Assembly (NCBI GenBank): GCA_963696495.1 | Contig: CAVOKJ010000002.1 | Coordinates: 1,426,001 to 1,490,000 of the forward strand | Length of the DNA: 64,000 nt | Direction of reading: 5' to 3' | From: Bog-756 sp963696495 | Lineage (GTDB): Bacteria; Actinomycetota; Acidimicrobiia; Acidimicrobiales; RAAP-2 | In this document: in pieces, positions 1 to 8,683 of the stretch | Position numbering within the stretch: the stretch's first letter is position 1 | How the letters are laid out: each line of letters begins with the position of its first letter | The notes under the pieces: model-generated | What the model saw: the letters and a program-made list of their open reading frames with translations, nothing else | Told to the model about the DNA's origin: nothing | The model's database searches: none | Made by a program: the position numbers and the translations under genes

Positions 1-1949
1 CGGATCTTGGGGACGGTCAAGGCGATGCCCCCGAGGAAGGAGACGGCCACCACGCCGTAGAGGATCAACTGGAGATTCTCCGGCCCCGACCCCGAAGCAC
101 CGGCCGACTCCCGGTGGAACTCGTCGGCAGCGAAGACGAGCGCGATGAGGGTGAGCCCGATCTGCACGATGAATCCGGAGATGCTGTAGACGAGTCCGGA
201 GCTGATGGCCACAGCCGGCGTCAGCCCTCGGCGCTGGTTGAAGCGAATGACCGTAGCCGTGGTGGCAACGGTGCCACCGACCATCCCAGTGAAGGCCATG
301 GCGAACCGGAGGAAGGTGAGCGGTCCGATCGGGGAGGCGACCGGAACGGTGCCCGACATCGAGACGGCCTCGGTCAGCGACGTGGCCTGAGTAACGATCA
401 GGGCGGCAAGCACCCACCACCAGATGGCCTGCACCAGCAGTTCACCGATGCCGCTGAGACCGATCAGCTGGCTGACGAGTATCCAAAGGCCGAAGAACGT
501 GCCCGCCAGCATGAGCAGCTTGGAGACCTGGAACCGGGCCAGGGGCCGGGGCTCGACCGGATCCACTCCGAGCCTGGCTGCCACCTGGAGACGCAACTCG
601 GCGAATGCCTTCCTGGTTCGCGCTCCGCCCGGAGCCGTCGAGGCCGAGACGGCCTGGGGCTGGATGAGGGGCAGCAGCTCCTCGACCCCACCCGGTTCGA
701 GGGCATCGATGGCGGCCGCCACCGCTCGGTCAGGGCCGACCACCGCAGCCGTGGCCACGAGCAGCGATGCCGCATCTCGCGCCCGGTCCTCGACGGTGGC
801 CATCGACTCCGCCGACGCGAACTCGAGAAAGGCGACCTGGTGGTCGGGGCCGACGACCACGGTCTCGGCGCTGATGGCCCGGAGGACGAGGCCCGCTCGG
901 GCAAGGCCGTCGAGCGCCATCCACAGCGCAGCAAGGTCTGCGGCATCGACGTCGCCGGGAGCAAGTTCGGCCAGCCGGATGCCGCTCGGGCGTTCGGTCA
1001 CGAGCACGGCATCGTCGGTGGGCTCGACGCGTCCGGCCCGCACGACGGCCGGCGCGCCCACACCCTGCGCGCGTGCCCACAGCATCAGGCCGGCAGCGTG
1101 TTCGATATGGTCACTGCGACGCAGGCGCAGGTCGAGGGTCGAACGTCGGATCCACATGAACCGCCATGCTCGGGACAAGAGCTGGCCTTCGGGGGCATCG
1201 CGGCCGTAGATATCGACGTCCAGGACCGCGTCGTCGGTGGTGCCGCTGAAGCGGGTGGCGCCCCAGGTGGCCACGGTGTCATTCCGGACCAGGTCGTCGG
1301 CCACCACGCCGAGCTGGTCGAGGAATCCGATGGCCTCGACCACGGTGGGGGCAACATCGAGGGTGCCGAACCCAAAGGCCACCGCGGCACCCACTGCGAT
1401 CCCGAGGGCGGCGGCACCGATGGTGCCGAGCGGCACCAGGTGAGCACCGAACATCTGGGCCAGTGCACCGACGTAGACCACGATCCACAGTGGCGTGCGC
1501 AGCGGGACCCCGAGGATCCGGATCACCAGGAAGGCGGTGGCAAAGGAGGCGGCGATGAGCGGCGGTGCGGCAGCGGCTCCTTGGCCCAACCAGTGCCAGA
1601 CGGCCCAGGCGGTGAGGCCGGCACCCCCGGCCGCAACCACCACGTGTCCGACGAGCACCCACCGACGATCGACGGCGCACAGGAGGAGGGCGACGATGAC
1701 GAACACGCCGGTGCCGCAGATGGCGACCCCGGTCACCATCCAGGAGATCCACATCGGGATGACGAGGGTGACCGGTGCGCCGACCCCCGCCGCCAGGGAG
1801 GCCCAAGCGACGATCGCCACCACGGCAGCGACGGCTCCACCGATCAGATCGCGAGGCAGGCGGAGCCGTCGGTCGGATGCGGTGACGAAGACCTTGGCGC
1901 GCCAGGTCCGGGGCCTACTCGTCTGGGGGATCTCGTTCGACACGGTCAT
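1..1949 (-). CDS. Multi-TM protein with degenerate kinase-like middle and LPG-synthase-type TM domain (3' end outside window)
   Basis: About 649 codons are visible and the reading frame runs off the left edge, so the C-terminus is missing. The N-terminal 200 residues hold about six hydrophobic segments. A soluble stretch (roughly 210-430) resembles the worn kinase/APH-like region found in such proteins. A second multi-TM block follows (AGTFFGLWILVSQLIGLSG onward), of the lysylphosphatidylglycerol-synthase TM/UPF0104 'flippase-like' type. The start ATG lies 4 bp past the stop of the antiporter gene upstream, so the two are probably co-transcribed. An envelope role (lipid modification or flipping) is inferred from the family. 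No catalytic LPG synthetase domain is visible. Confidence 0.6.
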   Translation of the reverse strand, partial: MTVSNEIPQTSRPRTWRAKVFVTASDRRLRLPRDLIGGAVAAVVAIVAWASLAAGVGAPVTLVIPMWISWMVTGVAICGTGVFVIVALLLCAVDRRWVLVGHVVVAAGGAGLTAWAVWHWLGQGAAAAPPLIAASFATAFLVIRILGVPLRTPLWIVVYVGALAQMFGAHLVPLGTIGAAALGIAVGAAVAFGFGTLDVAPTVVEAIGFLDQLGVVADDLVRNDTVATWGATRFSGTTDDAVLDVDIYGRDAPEGQLLSRAWRFMWIRRSTLDLRLRRSDHIEHAAGLMLWARAQGVGAPAVVRAGRVEPTDDAVLVTERPSGIRLAELAPGDVDAADLAALWMALDGLARAGLVLRAISAETVVVGPDHQVAFLEFASAESMATVEDRARDAASLLVATAAVVGPDRAVAAAIDALEPGGVEELLPLIQPQAVSASTAPGGARTRKAFAELRLQVAARLGVDPVEPRPLARFQVSKLLMLAGTFFGLWILVSQLIGLSGIGELLVQAIWWWVLAALIVTQATSLTEAVSMSGTVPVASPIGPLTFLRFAMAFTGMVGGTVATTATVIRFNQRRGLTPAVAISSGLVYSISGFIVQIGLTLIALVFAADEFHRESAGASGSGPENLQLILYGVVAVSFLGGIALTVPKI

Positions 1950-1953
1950 GGCT

Positions 1954-3279
1954 TCACCCCGGTCCGCTGCGCTGCCGACCGGGCAACCGCCCTCCGGTCC
2001 CGCTCACATGGCCACCCAGGCTCTGGCGCCGGCGTATGGCGGGTGTCGTCCGGTGCTCGGGCCCGTGGCCGGTCAGGGTGGCGCTGAACGCCCCGTAGCG
2101 GGCGGCCAACGGCGACGCCGACAGCCCGTGGGCCAGGACGCTCAGGGCGATCGTCACCGTGACCACCGACAGGACACGACCGGCATCGGTCGGATCTAGG
2201 TTGTCGTAGGCGATGAGCCCGAACACCACCGAGGCCAGTCCTCGGGGCCCGAACCATCCGACGAAGCTCACGGTGAACCGGTCGAGGCCGGACCCCATCA
2301 GCGCCAGCGCCACGGGGACCATCCGCACGACGGTGAGGGCCAGGACGGCGAACAAGAAGTCAGACCAGGTGGCGTGCTCGAAGCCCGGAACCACCATCGC
2401 CGCGCCGAAGATCAGCCACACCAGCAGCGACAACAACCCACCACTCTGCTCGGTGAACTCGACCATCCGCTCGAGGTCACTGCGGACGACCGATCCGAAG
2501 GCCATCCCCGAGATGAACGCGGCGACGAAGCCGTTGCCGTGCGCCTCGATGGCGGTGCTGTAGGCGAACAGGGCCAGGCCCATGGCGGCGAAGGTGCGGA
2601 AACCCGGGGCACTCCACCCCTGTGCGTTGGCTCGGGCCAGCAGCCAGCCCCCGACCAGTCCGACCCCCGCACCGACCCCGGCGCCGACCAGCAGCCCGCC
2701 GGCCGCACTCAGCACGGTCGTCGAGTGGGCCACCTCGGTGCTCACCGCACCGGCCAGGAAGAGGTTGACGAACGGGGTGGCGATGCCGTCGTTCAGGCCG
2801 CTCTCCACGTTCAGCAGTCGGCGCATCCGATTCGGGATCCGGGGGTCCTCCATGATCGTCGCCCCGAGCGCCGCATCGGTCGGAGCCACGATGGCCCCGA
2901 CGGTGGCCGCCACCCAGAGCGAGATGCCCGGGATTACTCCGAAGGCGGCGGCCGTGCCAAAGCCGATGGTGAGCGGGAGGCCGATGGCCAGAAGGCGGAC
3001 CGGCAGACCCAGGTCAGAGCGGAGCTCGTGGATGTTGACCCGGGAGGCATCGGTGAACAGCACCAGGGCCAGCGTGATCTCGGCCAGAGATTTGATCGTC
3101 TCGGAATGGGGGCTGAAGTGGATGAGGGCCAGGGGGCCATGGGTGACCACCAGCCCCATGGCGACAAAGGCGATCGGCGCGCTGATGTAGAGCCGCTCGA
3201 GGCGACCCGAGAACACCGACCACAGCACGACGCAGGCGGCGGCGATGGCCAGCGCCTCGGTGTCGAGGCCGTGGCTCAC
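1954..3279 (-). CDS. Cation:proton antiporter (CPA1/NhaP type)
   Basis: The 441-residue integral membrane protein has about 11-12 hydrophobic segments. It carries the CPA1-type stretch AALGATIMEDPRIPNRMRRL followed by LNVESGLNDGIATP, the conserved Glu/Asn-Asp region of NhaP-like sodium or potassium/proton exchangers. The family exchanges monovalent cations for protons across the cytoplasmic membrane. The ion cannot be told from sequence. A hydrophilic Arg-rich tail of about 40 residues follows the last TM. The gene leads a likely two-gene operon with the downstream TM protein (4-bp gap), and the arylsulfatase gene lies upstream on the same strand after an 81-bp gap. Confidence 0.85.
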   Translation of the reverse strand: MSHGLDTEALAIAAACVVLWSVFSGRLERLYISAPIAFVAMGLVVTHGPLALIHFSPHSETIKSLAEITLALVLFTDASRVNIHELRSDLGLPVRLLAIGLPLTIGFGTAAAFGVIPGISLWVAATVGAIVAPTDAALGATIMEDPRIPNRMRRLLNVESGLNDGIATPFVNLFLAGAVSTEVAHSTTVLSAAGGLLVGAGVGAGVGLVGGWLLARANAQGWSAPGFRTFAAMGLALFAYSTAIEAHGNGFVAAFISGMAFGSVVRSDLERMVEFTEQSGGLLSLLVWLIFGAAMVVPGFEHATWSDFLFAVLALTVVRMVPVALALMGSGLDRFTVSFVGWFGPRGLASVVFGLIAYDNLDPTDAGRVLSVVTVTIALSVLAHGLSASPLAARYGAFSATLTGHGPEHRTTPAIRRRQSLGGHVSGTGGRLPGRQRSGPG

Positions 3280-3360
3280 GGGTCGACCCCAGCGGCAGTG
3301 ACGTGGCCGCCAACGGTCGAACGCGCTGCAGCTGTAGGGGTCCCCCGCCGCGCCATGGGG

Positions 3361-5712
3361 CTACTGGCGGGCCATGGACACGCGCCACCGCTCATCGGCA
3401 GAGATCAGGTGGTCGACGTCGTCGATCCCGACGTCGATCTCGACCCAGTTGACGACTCCCGGGAAGTGGCTGGTCGACTCGTCGTACTCGTCACTGACCG
3501 TCGAGCCGTTGTCACAGCCGAGATCGGTGGTCTCGTCGTAGGAGTAGACGAGCGGGGTGGTGCGCTCGAGGCGTCCGTCGCCGACGGGCCGGCCGTCGAC
3601 GAACAGCGTGACGGTGGCCGGCCCACCGAGCCCCCCTTCGTAGGCGAACTCGGTGCGAAACTGGTGGGGGCCCGGGGCGACCGGATCGGCTCCCCGGACG
3701 AACGTCCGGTCGATGCCGAACAGGTTGTAGCAGTAGGTCGGCCGGCCTTCGAATAGGTAGAGGCTCCACCCCCCGAAGGCCCCACCCTGGGCGATGAACA
3801 CGCCTGAGGTCGTGCCCTCGGGAACCTCGATGTCGGCCGTGACCGAGTGGGAGGTGTTCTTGGTGTTGATCACCGAGCTCTCGCTCAGACGGCCCATGCC
3901 GCCGAACAGCAGCTGCGAGGTGCCGGTGATCAGCTCCGGCCGGCCGGCGATCACGGCCAGGAACCGCTCCACCCGACGGTCGTCGAGCGGGAGGGCGCCA
4001 TACTTAACCGCCTCGATGAGGAACAGGCGTTGGAGGTCACGGAGCTTCTCGGGATGTTCGGCAGCCAGATCATGGGACTGGGACCAGTCGCTGGTGGTGT
4101 CGTAGAGCTCCCAGGTGTCATCGTCGAGTGCCGGCGTCTCGGCCGCCAGCCACGGAATGCTGTGGCGGGTGACGGCCGTCCAGCCCTGGTGATAGATCCC
4201 CCGGTTGCAGACGATCTCGAAGTATTGGGTCTCGTGGCGCCCGGGTGCGGCCGCATCGTCGAAGCAGTAGCGCATGCTCACCCCGTGCAGGGGCATCTGC
4301 TGGATGCCGTTGACGAACGTGGGCGCTGGGATGCCCGCCGCTTCCAGGATCGTGGGGGCGATGTCGGTGACGTGATGGAACTGGGAGCGGGTCTCGGCCC
4401 TCGCTGCGAATCCGGCCGGCCAGTGGACGACCATCCCGTTGCGGGTCCCACCGAAATGGGACGCCACCTGCTTGGTCCACTGGTAGGGGGTACAGGTGGC
4501 ATGCGCCCAGCCGACGGCATAGTGGTTGTTGGCTGCCGGCGTGCCGAACTCGTCGATGTGGGCCTTCAGGAACTCGGTGGTCTCCAGGTCCATGCTCTGG
4601 TTGAAGACCAACAGCTCGTTGAAGGTGCCGTGGGGAGTGCCCTCCGCGCTCGCCCCGTTGTCGCCGATCAGGTAGAGGACGAGGGTGTCGTCCAGGATCT
4701 CCAGGTCGTCCAGAGCGTCGATCAGCCGACCCACCTGGTGATCGGTGTGCGAGAGGAAGCCGGCGTAGACCTCCATCTGGCGGGCCAGGACCGGCTTGAG
4801 ATCGTCGTCGATCTCAGCCCAGGCGGGTATCTCCGCCGGACGCGCCGTGAGCTGGGCCTCGGCCGGGATCACCCCGAGCGCCTGTTGCCGGGCGAAGGTC
4901 TCTTGACGCAGTACGTCCCAACCGCCGTCGAACCGGCCCCGGTAACGGTCGATCCACTCCTTCGGGACGTGGTGCGGCGCGTGGGTGGCCCCGGGGGCGA
5001 AATAGGCGAAGAAGGGCTTGTCCGGTGCCAGGGTCTTCTGCTGGCGCATCCAGGCGATGGTCCGGTCGGCGAGGTCTTCGGTGAGGTGGTAGCCCTCTTC
5101 GGGCGTCTTGGTCGGTTCCACCGGCGAGGTCCCCTCGTAGAGACCGGGGAACCACTGGTTGGTGCCGCCGCCGATGAACCCGTAGAAGTGCTCGAACCCA
5201 CTCCCGGTCGGCCACAGGTCGAACGGGCCGACCGGGCTGTTCTCCCACATGGGGACCTCGTGGCACTTGCCGAACTGGGCCGTGGAGTAGCCGTTGAGCC
5301 GGAGGGTCTCCGCCAGCGGCGCCGCCGCCTGGGGCCGCATCGAGTTGTAGCCCGGGGCCGACGTGGCGAGGTCGGGCACGGCGCCCATCCCCACGCTGTG
5401 GTGGTTCCGCCCGGTGAGCAGCGCCGCCCGCGTGGGCGCACAGAGGGCCGTGGTGTGGAAGCGGGTGAAGGCGAGGCCACCCGCAGCCAGTCGCTCGGCC
5501 GTCGGCGTGTCGCACGGTCCCCCGTAGGCGCTCGAGGCGCCGAACCCCACGTCATCGAGCAAAACCAACAGGACGTTGGGCGCTCCTGTCGGAGGCCGCA
5601 GCGGCTCGATGGCCGGGAAGTCGGTGTCGGGGTCCTTGGCGTCGTACGTGGTGAGCCCAACGTGCTGCGGGTCGGGAATGGGCAGGTTGGTTCGTGGCCT
5701 CTCGGGTGACAT
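3361..5712 (-). CDS. Arylsulfatase (type I, formylglycine-dependent)
   Basis: A 783-residue alkaline-phosphatase-superfamily sulfatase. The metal-binding motif VLLVLLDDVGFG lies near residue 48. The formylglycine signature CAPTRAALLTGR starts at Cys91, which must be oxidised by a formylglycine-generating enzyme not seen in this window. No signal peptide or TM segment is visible, so a cytoplasmic location is likely, as for the long (about 780 aa) actinobacterial arylsulfatases. The C-terminal 170 residues form a beta-rich domain typical of this subgroup. I chose the ATG at 5712 because GAGAGG sits 8 nt upstream. The frame is open to 5778, but the extra 22 residues look non-conserved. The substrate is unknown. 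Confidence 0.92.
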   Translation of the reverse strand: MSPERPRTNLPIPDPQHVGLTTYDAKDPDTDFPAIEPLRPPTGAPNVLLVLLDDVGFGASSAYGGPCDTPTAERLAAGGLAFTRFHTTALCAPTRAALLTGRNHHSVGMGAVPDLATSAPGYNSMRPQAAAPLAETLRLNGYSTAQFGKCHEVPMWENSPVGPFDLWPTGSGFEHFYGFIGGGTNQWFPGLYEGTSPVEPTKTPEEGYHLTEDLADRTIAWMRQQKTLAPDKPFFAYFAPGATHAPHHVPKEWIDRYRGRFDGGWDVLRQETFARQQALGVIPAEAQLTARPAEIPAWAEIDDDLKPVLARQMEVYAGFLSHTDHQVGRLIDALDDLEILDDTLVLYLIGDNGASAEGTPHGTFNELLVFNQSMDLETTEFLKAHIDEFGTPAANNHYAVGWAHATCTPYQWTKQVASHFGGTRNGMVVHWPAGFAARAETRSQFHHVTDIAPTILEAAGIPAPTFVNGIQQMPLHGVSMRYCFDDAAAPGRHETQYFEIVCNRGIYHQGWTAVTRHSIPWLAAETPALDDDTWELYDTTSDWSQSHDLAAEHPEKLRDLQRLFLIEAVKYGALPLDDRRVERFLAVIAGRPELITGTSQLLFGGMGRLSESSVINTKNTSHSVTADIEVPEGTTSGVFIAQGGAFGGWSLYLFEGRPTYCYNLFGIDRTFVRGADPVAPGPHQFRTEFAYEGGLGGPATVTLFVDGRPVGDGRLERTTPLVYSYDETTDLGCDNGSTVSDEYDESTSHFPGVVNWVEIDVGIDDVDHLISADERWRVSMARQ

Positions 5713-5933
5713 GAGTCGGTCCTCTCGCGCAAACTCGGTGGGCAGAGACAGGGCCACCCACCGCCGGTGATCGTGCAAGATAGCTGATCGAGCCAGGTGG
5801 CTTCCTGACGAGCGCCTACGCCGCGTCGATGGCGGAGGCCAATGACGTCACCTTGCCTTTGCCGCCGACCACGAGACGGCTGGCATCAAGGTCGCCGCCG
5901 CGTGCCTCCGTCCGGCGGGTGACGAGTGCGGCC

Positions 5934-6327
5934 TCAGGGCTGGCCGTCGGAGCGGAAGATCGGCCAGCCGATCTCCGTTCTCCACGCTTCGGGATCGGGC
6001 TCCTCCTGTGCGTCAACGAGGTAGTACTCCCGAAGTGGTCCCTCGATGCTGATTTCGTGCGCTGTCGCGTAGGCGCCGAGTTCGCCGTACGTGATGTCGA
6101 TGTTCGCCAGGGAACCCTGGTGCATGAGGACGGCGAGCTCCGTCGCCGGGACGACGAAGGGGACCAACCGGCCGATCGAGCGCACGATGCCCTCCACGGG
6201 ATGAAGACGGTCGCCTGGCCACGGCCGTACTGGAACAACTCGCTCTCGTACAGACCGCCACTGGGGCCGGTGGCCAGTCCACCGCCCCCACCCAGTACTT
6301 CATCGAAAGACGAGTGATTTCGGCGAT
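5934..6327 (-). pseudogene. Frameshifted, 5'-truncated GyrI-like effector-binding domain (MerR-type regulator remnant)
   Basis: Read in two frames, this segment gives a recognisable GyrI/BmrR-type ligand-binding domain. The first frame gives GGLYESELFQYGRGQATVFIP. After a shift near 6196 the second gives VEGIVRSIGRLVPFVVPATE and ends in AWRTEIGWPIF, the usual C-terminal signature. The junction reads ATC CCG TGG AGG where ATC CC(n) GTG GAG is expected, which fits loss of one base. No MerR helix-turn-helix is present: the remnant abuts the 3' end of the BlaI-type gene, so the N-terminal part was probably lost. The 117 bp downstream (5817-5933) hold nothing recognisable. Confidence 0.7.
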
Positions 6328-6768
6328 CTACGCTCGGATGAAGCGAAGCCGCGTCAGTGCCCGGCGAAGGGTTGATGACTCAGACTTCGATAGGCCCTGC
6401 ACGAATAGGCGCAAGGCGGCATCGGGATCGTGGCCATCGTCCAGGACCCTCCGCATGAGGACCGCGGTGTGGGCGCCCTGGCTACCAACGGCGGAATAGC
6501 GGATGGTCCGACCCTCCATTCTCCGGTGCAGCATCCCCTTGCCGTGCAGGCGGTCGAGAACAGTCGCCACCGTCGTATAGGCATAGTCAGGGAATTGTCG
6601 GGCGACCTCCCGCACGGACGATTCGGGATCGTCCGACTCCCAGACGATCTTCATGACTCGTCGCTCTAGATCTCCGAGCCGGGCGACACCACACATGCAA
6701 TCGTCACATCTGCAGTCATCACAGGAGCACATGGGATTGGCACAAGCTGTGGTGGCATTCATTTCCAT
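6328..6768 (-). CDS. BlaI/MecI/CopY-family repressor with N-terminal Cys-rich cluster
   Basis: A winged-helix repressor of the BlaI/CopY family: LGDLERRVMKIVWESDDPES, then the DNA-recognition region YAYTTVATVLDRLHGKGML, with a C-terminal dimerisation part. Ahead of the helix-turn-helix lies CxxxxCxCxxCxCxxCxC (Cys 9, 14, 16, 19, 21, 24, 26), seven cysteines in 18 residues. Ordinary BlaI proteins lack this, and it looks like a metallothionein fragment. The start is ATG 6768 or 6762; GAGGGG just upstream suits the second slightly better. It is the last gene of a three-gene operon, beginning 11 bp past the DUF5134 stop. Metal-responsive autoregulation is inferred. Confidence 0.85.
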   Translation of the reverse strand: MEMNATTACANPMCSCDDCRCDDCMCGVARLGDLERRVMKIVWESDDPESSVREVARQFPDYAYTTVATVLDRLHGKGMLHRRMEGRTIRYSAVGSQGAHTAVLMRRVLDDGHDPDAALRLFVQGLSKSESSTLRRALTRLRFIRA

Positions 6769-6779
6769 CAACCCCTCTA

Positions 6780-7436
6780 CTACGTCATCAGTAGGAGCAT
6801 GAATCCCATGGCCACGCACATCACGACGTGACTGAGATCAACCAACCATGGGGTTGCGATCGCCCCCTCGACGGCAAGGGAGGGAGGCGGCCGATATGCG
6901 CCTTCAGAGGACTCAACTCCGAGAATGGCATAGCTGGGGCCGTGGCTTCCGAAGTGGGAAGCTCCCTTGTTCGGGGAGGCCAGAGTGAAGATCGCCGATG
7001 CGAACAGGATGAAGGCGACGACGAAGGCGACGCCAGAATCGAGCTTCGGCCCCGACGCCGACATCGACATCGCCTGAGGCGAGGCCCCCATCGGGAACCA
7101 GTACATCAAGAGCATGGCAAAGTTCATGACGACATGGATCAATGCATGGGGTAGGTGGAGCCCGTACGTCCGCAGCGACTGGATGGTCTCCACCAGGAAC
7201 CAGATCAGGAGGGCGCCGAAGATGATCTCCCAGACGGCGCTTCGACCGAAGGCCCACTGGCCAACGAACATCCCGGCCATGGCCACCCCCATGAAGATGT
7301 GGGAGATCTCGACGTCTCGCCCGGCGGGGCGGTGACTCGCGACGGAAAGGGTGAACAGGGTCGTGCAGTAGGCGGCGACGGCGAGCATCAGTACGCCAAA
7401 GAAGTAGTACAGCCAGGATGGGGTTGACATCGCCAT
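6780..7436 (-). CDS. DUF5134 family integral membrane protein
   Basis: A 218-residue polytopic membrane protein with six or seven hydrophobic segments. Histidines and methionines sit at membrane edges (EISHIFMGVAMAGMFVGQW, LPHALIHVVMNFAMLLMYWF, VDLSHVVMCVAMGFMLLLMT). This pattern matches DUF5134, a family of unknown function in actinobacteria. The His/Met-rich TM segments could bind copper or haem, but this is inference. It lies between another membrane protein (6 bp upstream) and the BlaI-type repressor (11 bp downstream), so the three are almost certainly one transcript. Confidence 0.75.
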   Translation of the reverse strand: MAMSTPSWLYYFFGVLMLAVAAYCTTLFTLSVASHRPAGRDVEISHIFMGVAMAGMFVGQWAFGRSAVWEIIFGALLIWFLVETIQSLRTYGLHLPHALIHVVMNFAMLLMYWFPMGASPQAMSMSASGPKLDSGVAFVVAFILFASAIFTLASPNKGASHFGSHGPSYAILGVESSEGAYRPPPSLAVEGAIATPWLVDLSHVVMCVAMGFMLLLMT

Positions 7437-7442
7437 CGCCGC

Positions 7443-8459
7443 TCAGTCCTCTCTTGCCACGGAAGCCACGTCCTGCTTGACGTCTCTCGACGCCACTCGG
7501 GAGGTCGCCAGAGGCCAGTAGATCAGCGCCAATAAGATGACCAGCAGGCCGGAGTTCGGGTCAGTGGCACTGCCGGCCAATATCCCTCCGACGTCTTGGA
7601 CAGCGACCCAGATGAGGGCAAAGGTCACAATGGCCAGGACCAGCGTCACCTGGGCAATCTGCTGCGGCATGAACACCCCGACGGCTACAATTACGCAGAC
7701 GATCGCCAACAAGACGGCCATGGCCGTCCCGTGGTGGAGCAGGAGCGACTCAGAGGAGCGGTCGATATGGGCGAGCCATCCCGGCTGTCCGTTGTCCAGT
7801 CCCGCAACCAGATCGTGGAGCGCCTGAGGCGAGCGACCCGAGCCCACCAAGGACAGGGTTGCCAGGGCACCCCACACCACGACCCAGATGGCCTTGGCCA
7901 CCCCGAGGCCGACCGTGCGGGCGGCGACAAAGGGCCTGTCCGAGCCTTCGCTCGGCCACAGCAACACGGCGAGCAGTGCGTAGAAGAGCACGCCGCCGGG
8001 TCCGCCACCGAATGGAGTGGCCCCGCCCAGGAAGATCTCACCGGCGGACTCACCGAACCACCACACCCCCATAGCCCAGACGATGGAGAGCACCAACGCC
8101 GGCTTACAGGTGCGCTTGTAGACGATCCCGAAGGCGATCACGAACTGGATCGAGGCAAAGATGGCATTGCTCAGGATCGGGTGGTGATAGACGTTCGAGG
8201 CGTTCCAGGTGACGGAGCCGTGGATGATGACGGGGTTTCCCGAGGCCAGCCCGTTCAGCATGCCGCTGAATCCGTTGGATCCCCGGGTGAACATGAAGGG
8301 TTGGAGTTGCAAAGCTGCATCCAGCAGCCACACCGTCGCCAAGACCAGTCGAAAGGTTCGCTGAAGATCGCGGGGAGGTCGAGTACCGGGATGCGCCGAT
8401 GGCGCGGCATCCCCGGTGGCAACGTTGCGGGTGTTGTCCTGCTTGTCGGCCACCGTCAT
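7443..8459 (-). CDS. Multi-TM membrane protein, first gene of the BlaI operon
   Basis: 338 residues with a hydrophilic N-terminus of about 30 and about eight hydrophobic segments. Notable stretches are VWLLDAALQLQPFMFTRGS and HPILSNAIFASIQFVIAFGI, together with a WGVWWFGESAGEIF-like segment. I recognise the general type (actinobacterial membrane proteins often found beside DUF5134), but no function is known to me. The ATG at 8459 opens the operon, and an inverted-repeat operator lies about 45-70 bp upstream. Two periplasm-facing loops are likely. A metal or redox role alongside the Cys-rich BlaI is possible but unsupported by a catalytic motif. Confidence 0.6.
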   Translation of the reverse strand: MTVADKQDNTRNVATGDAAPSAHPGTRPPRDLQRTFRLVLATVWLLDAALQLQPFMFTRGSNGFSGMLNGLASGNPVIIHGSVTWNASNVYHHPILSNAIFASIQFVIAFGIVYKRTCKPALVLSIVWAMGVWWFGESAGEIFLGGATPFGGGPGGVLFYALLAVLLWPSEGSDRPFVAARTVGLGVAKAIWVVVWGALATLSLVGSGRSPQALHDLVAGLDNGQPGWLAHIDRSSESLLLHHGTAMAVLLAIVCVIVAVGVFMPQQIAQVTLVLAIVTFALIWVAVQDVGGILAGSATDPNSGLLVILLALIYWPLATSRVASRDVKQDVASVARED

Positions 8460-8501
8460 GTGTCTCTCGCCCTTCCGAGTTGGCCAGATCTACGACGCCT
8501 C

Positions 8502-8527
8502 GTAGTAAGTACTACCAGACGTAGTAC
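8502..8527 (-). promoter_or_regulatory. Candidate BlaI-type operator upstream of the membrane-protein/BlaI operon
   Basis: GTAGTAAGTACTAC (8502-8515) is an inverted repeat of GTAGTA/TACTAC with a 2-nt centre. Five bases further a third half-site GTAGTAC follows (8521-8527), giving a second, overlapping inverted repeat with a 5-nt spacer. It lies 43-68 bp before the first gene of the operon that ends in a BlaI-family repressor, the expected place for an autoregulatory operator. A weaker copy, CTACTAC-GTCAT-CAGTAGG, lies at 6777-6795, next to the repressor start. Binding is inferred. Confidence 0.55.
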
Positions 8528-8683
8528 TCGGACACAATCGAACTTCTAGGACACTTTCCGAACCTGACCACTTCCTTGGATGACATGGATCTAGCCTGCG
8601 CCACCCGACAAAGGGGTCAAGGCCGTCCCGGACAGACCACCGCCGTCCCTACCGCTCGGTGGGTCAGGCCGAGACAGAATCCG

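Noticed and set aside
114..2087. A 657-codon plus-strand open frame
   Set aside because: It is rich in Asp, Gly, Arg, His and Glu with no folded-domain pattern. It is the mirror of the TM protein on the minus strand, whose hydrophobic segments and start context are convincing.
2374..3756. Long plus-strand frame over the antiporter and the sulfatase 3' end
   Set aside because: It crosses two well-supported minus-strand genes and has shadow-type composition (Gly/Arg/Asp/Gln).
3847..5709. A 620-codon plus-strand frame opposite the sulfatase
   Set aside because: The minus strand carries an intact sulfatase with its CxPxR motif. The plus frame has no motif.
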